64,000 nt of DNA from a virus, in IMG/VR virus record IMGVR_UViG_3300008107_000063, positions 1 through 64,000 of that record. One strand, 5' to 3'. Under the pieces are notes generated by a model. It made no database searches and was not told the DNA's origin. It was given only the letters and a program-made list of their open reading frames with translations. The translations under genes and the position numbers were made by a program. Shown here piece after piece: positions 63,999 through 64,000 of the stretch; the first letter of the stretch is position 1, and every line of letters starts with the position of its first letter.

Positions 63999-64000
63999 TT

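Overview
The window looks like part of a tailed (Caudoviricetes-type) bacteriophage genome that infects an actinobacterium. It carries an HK97-fold major capsid protein, a terminase-small-subunit-like HTH protein, a lysin, SSB, a DnaG-like primase/helicase and ten tRNA genes. The host inference rests on two canonical WhiB proteins plus one degenerate one, an Rpf-type (resuscitation-promoting factor) lytic domain, a proteasome-beta-like subunit, and several apparently leaderless promoters. No integrase, portal or large terminase was recognised, so lifestyle is undecided.

Layout. 0-6.1 kb: end of a proteasome-like gene, a degenerate WhiB, then leftward operons with a helicase-loader/replication pair and a long chain of translationally coupled small genes. 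6.2-19.3 kb: an accessory region of single-gene units, each with its own promoter and terminator, separated by a recurrent intergenic element (CTTCCRCCACCGTCAAAG followed by AGCCCCG). It contains a MoxR ATPase / VWA pair, many small zinc-binding or membrane proteins, and hydrophobic 16-21 residue micro-ORFs coupled to the ends of upstream genes. 19.3-34.5 kb: replication and nucleotide metabolism (SNF2 helicase, PP-loop PAPS-reductase-like protein, ParB-like protein, DUF932, WhiB, primase/helicase, thioredoxin, class II ribonucleotide reductase, histone-like protein). 34.6-43.4 kb: tRNAs interleaved with small genes, a nuclease, a second canonical WhiB, a cluster of tiny membrane proteins and a ParB-domain protein. 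43.4-46.3 kb: ssb, a two-headed lytic enzyme and small genes. 46.3-64 kb: a leftward late operon with the capsid protein and three giant proteins (at least 979, 1485 and 2444 aa).

The most striking feature is in the giant proteins. A five-residue tag, consensus [IV]SG[RKQ]M, recurs at module boundaries and is written with different synonymous codons each time. The modules it separates include a Nudix hydrolase, a DnaJ domain, a zeta-toxin-like kinase, two GNAT acetyltransferase-like folds, an ADP-ribosyltransferase-like domain and HTH segments. I infer a polyprotein-like cargo made with the capsid and possibly cut or packaged by the tag. The second candidate is the 6-19 kb cassette region with its shared separator, shared promoter architecture and micro-ORFs.

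Limits: everything was read by eye with no searches. Domain names come from motif recognition, starts were chosen by SD, promoter or overlap logic, and counts of short motifs are manual.
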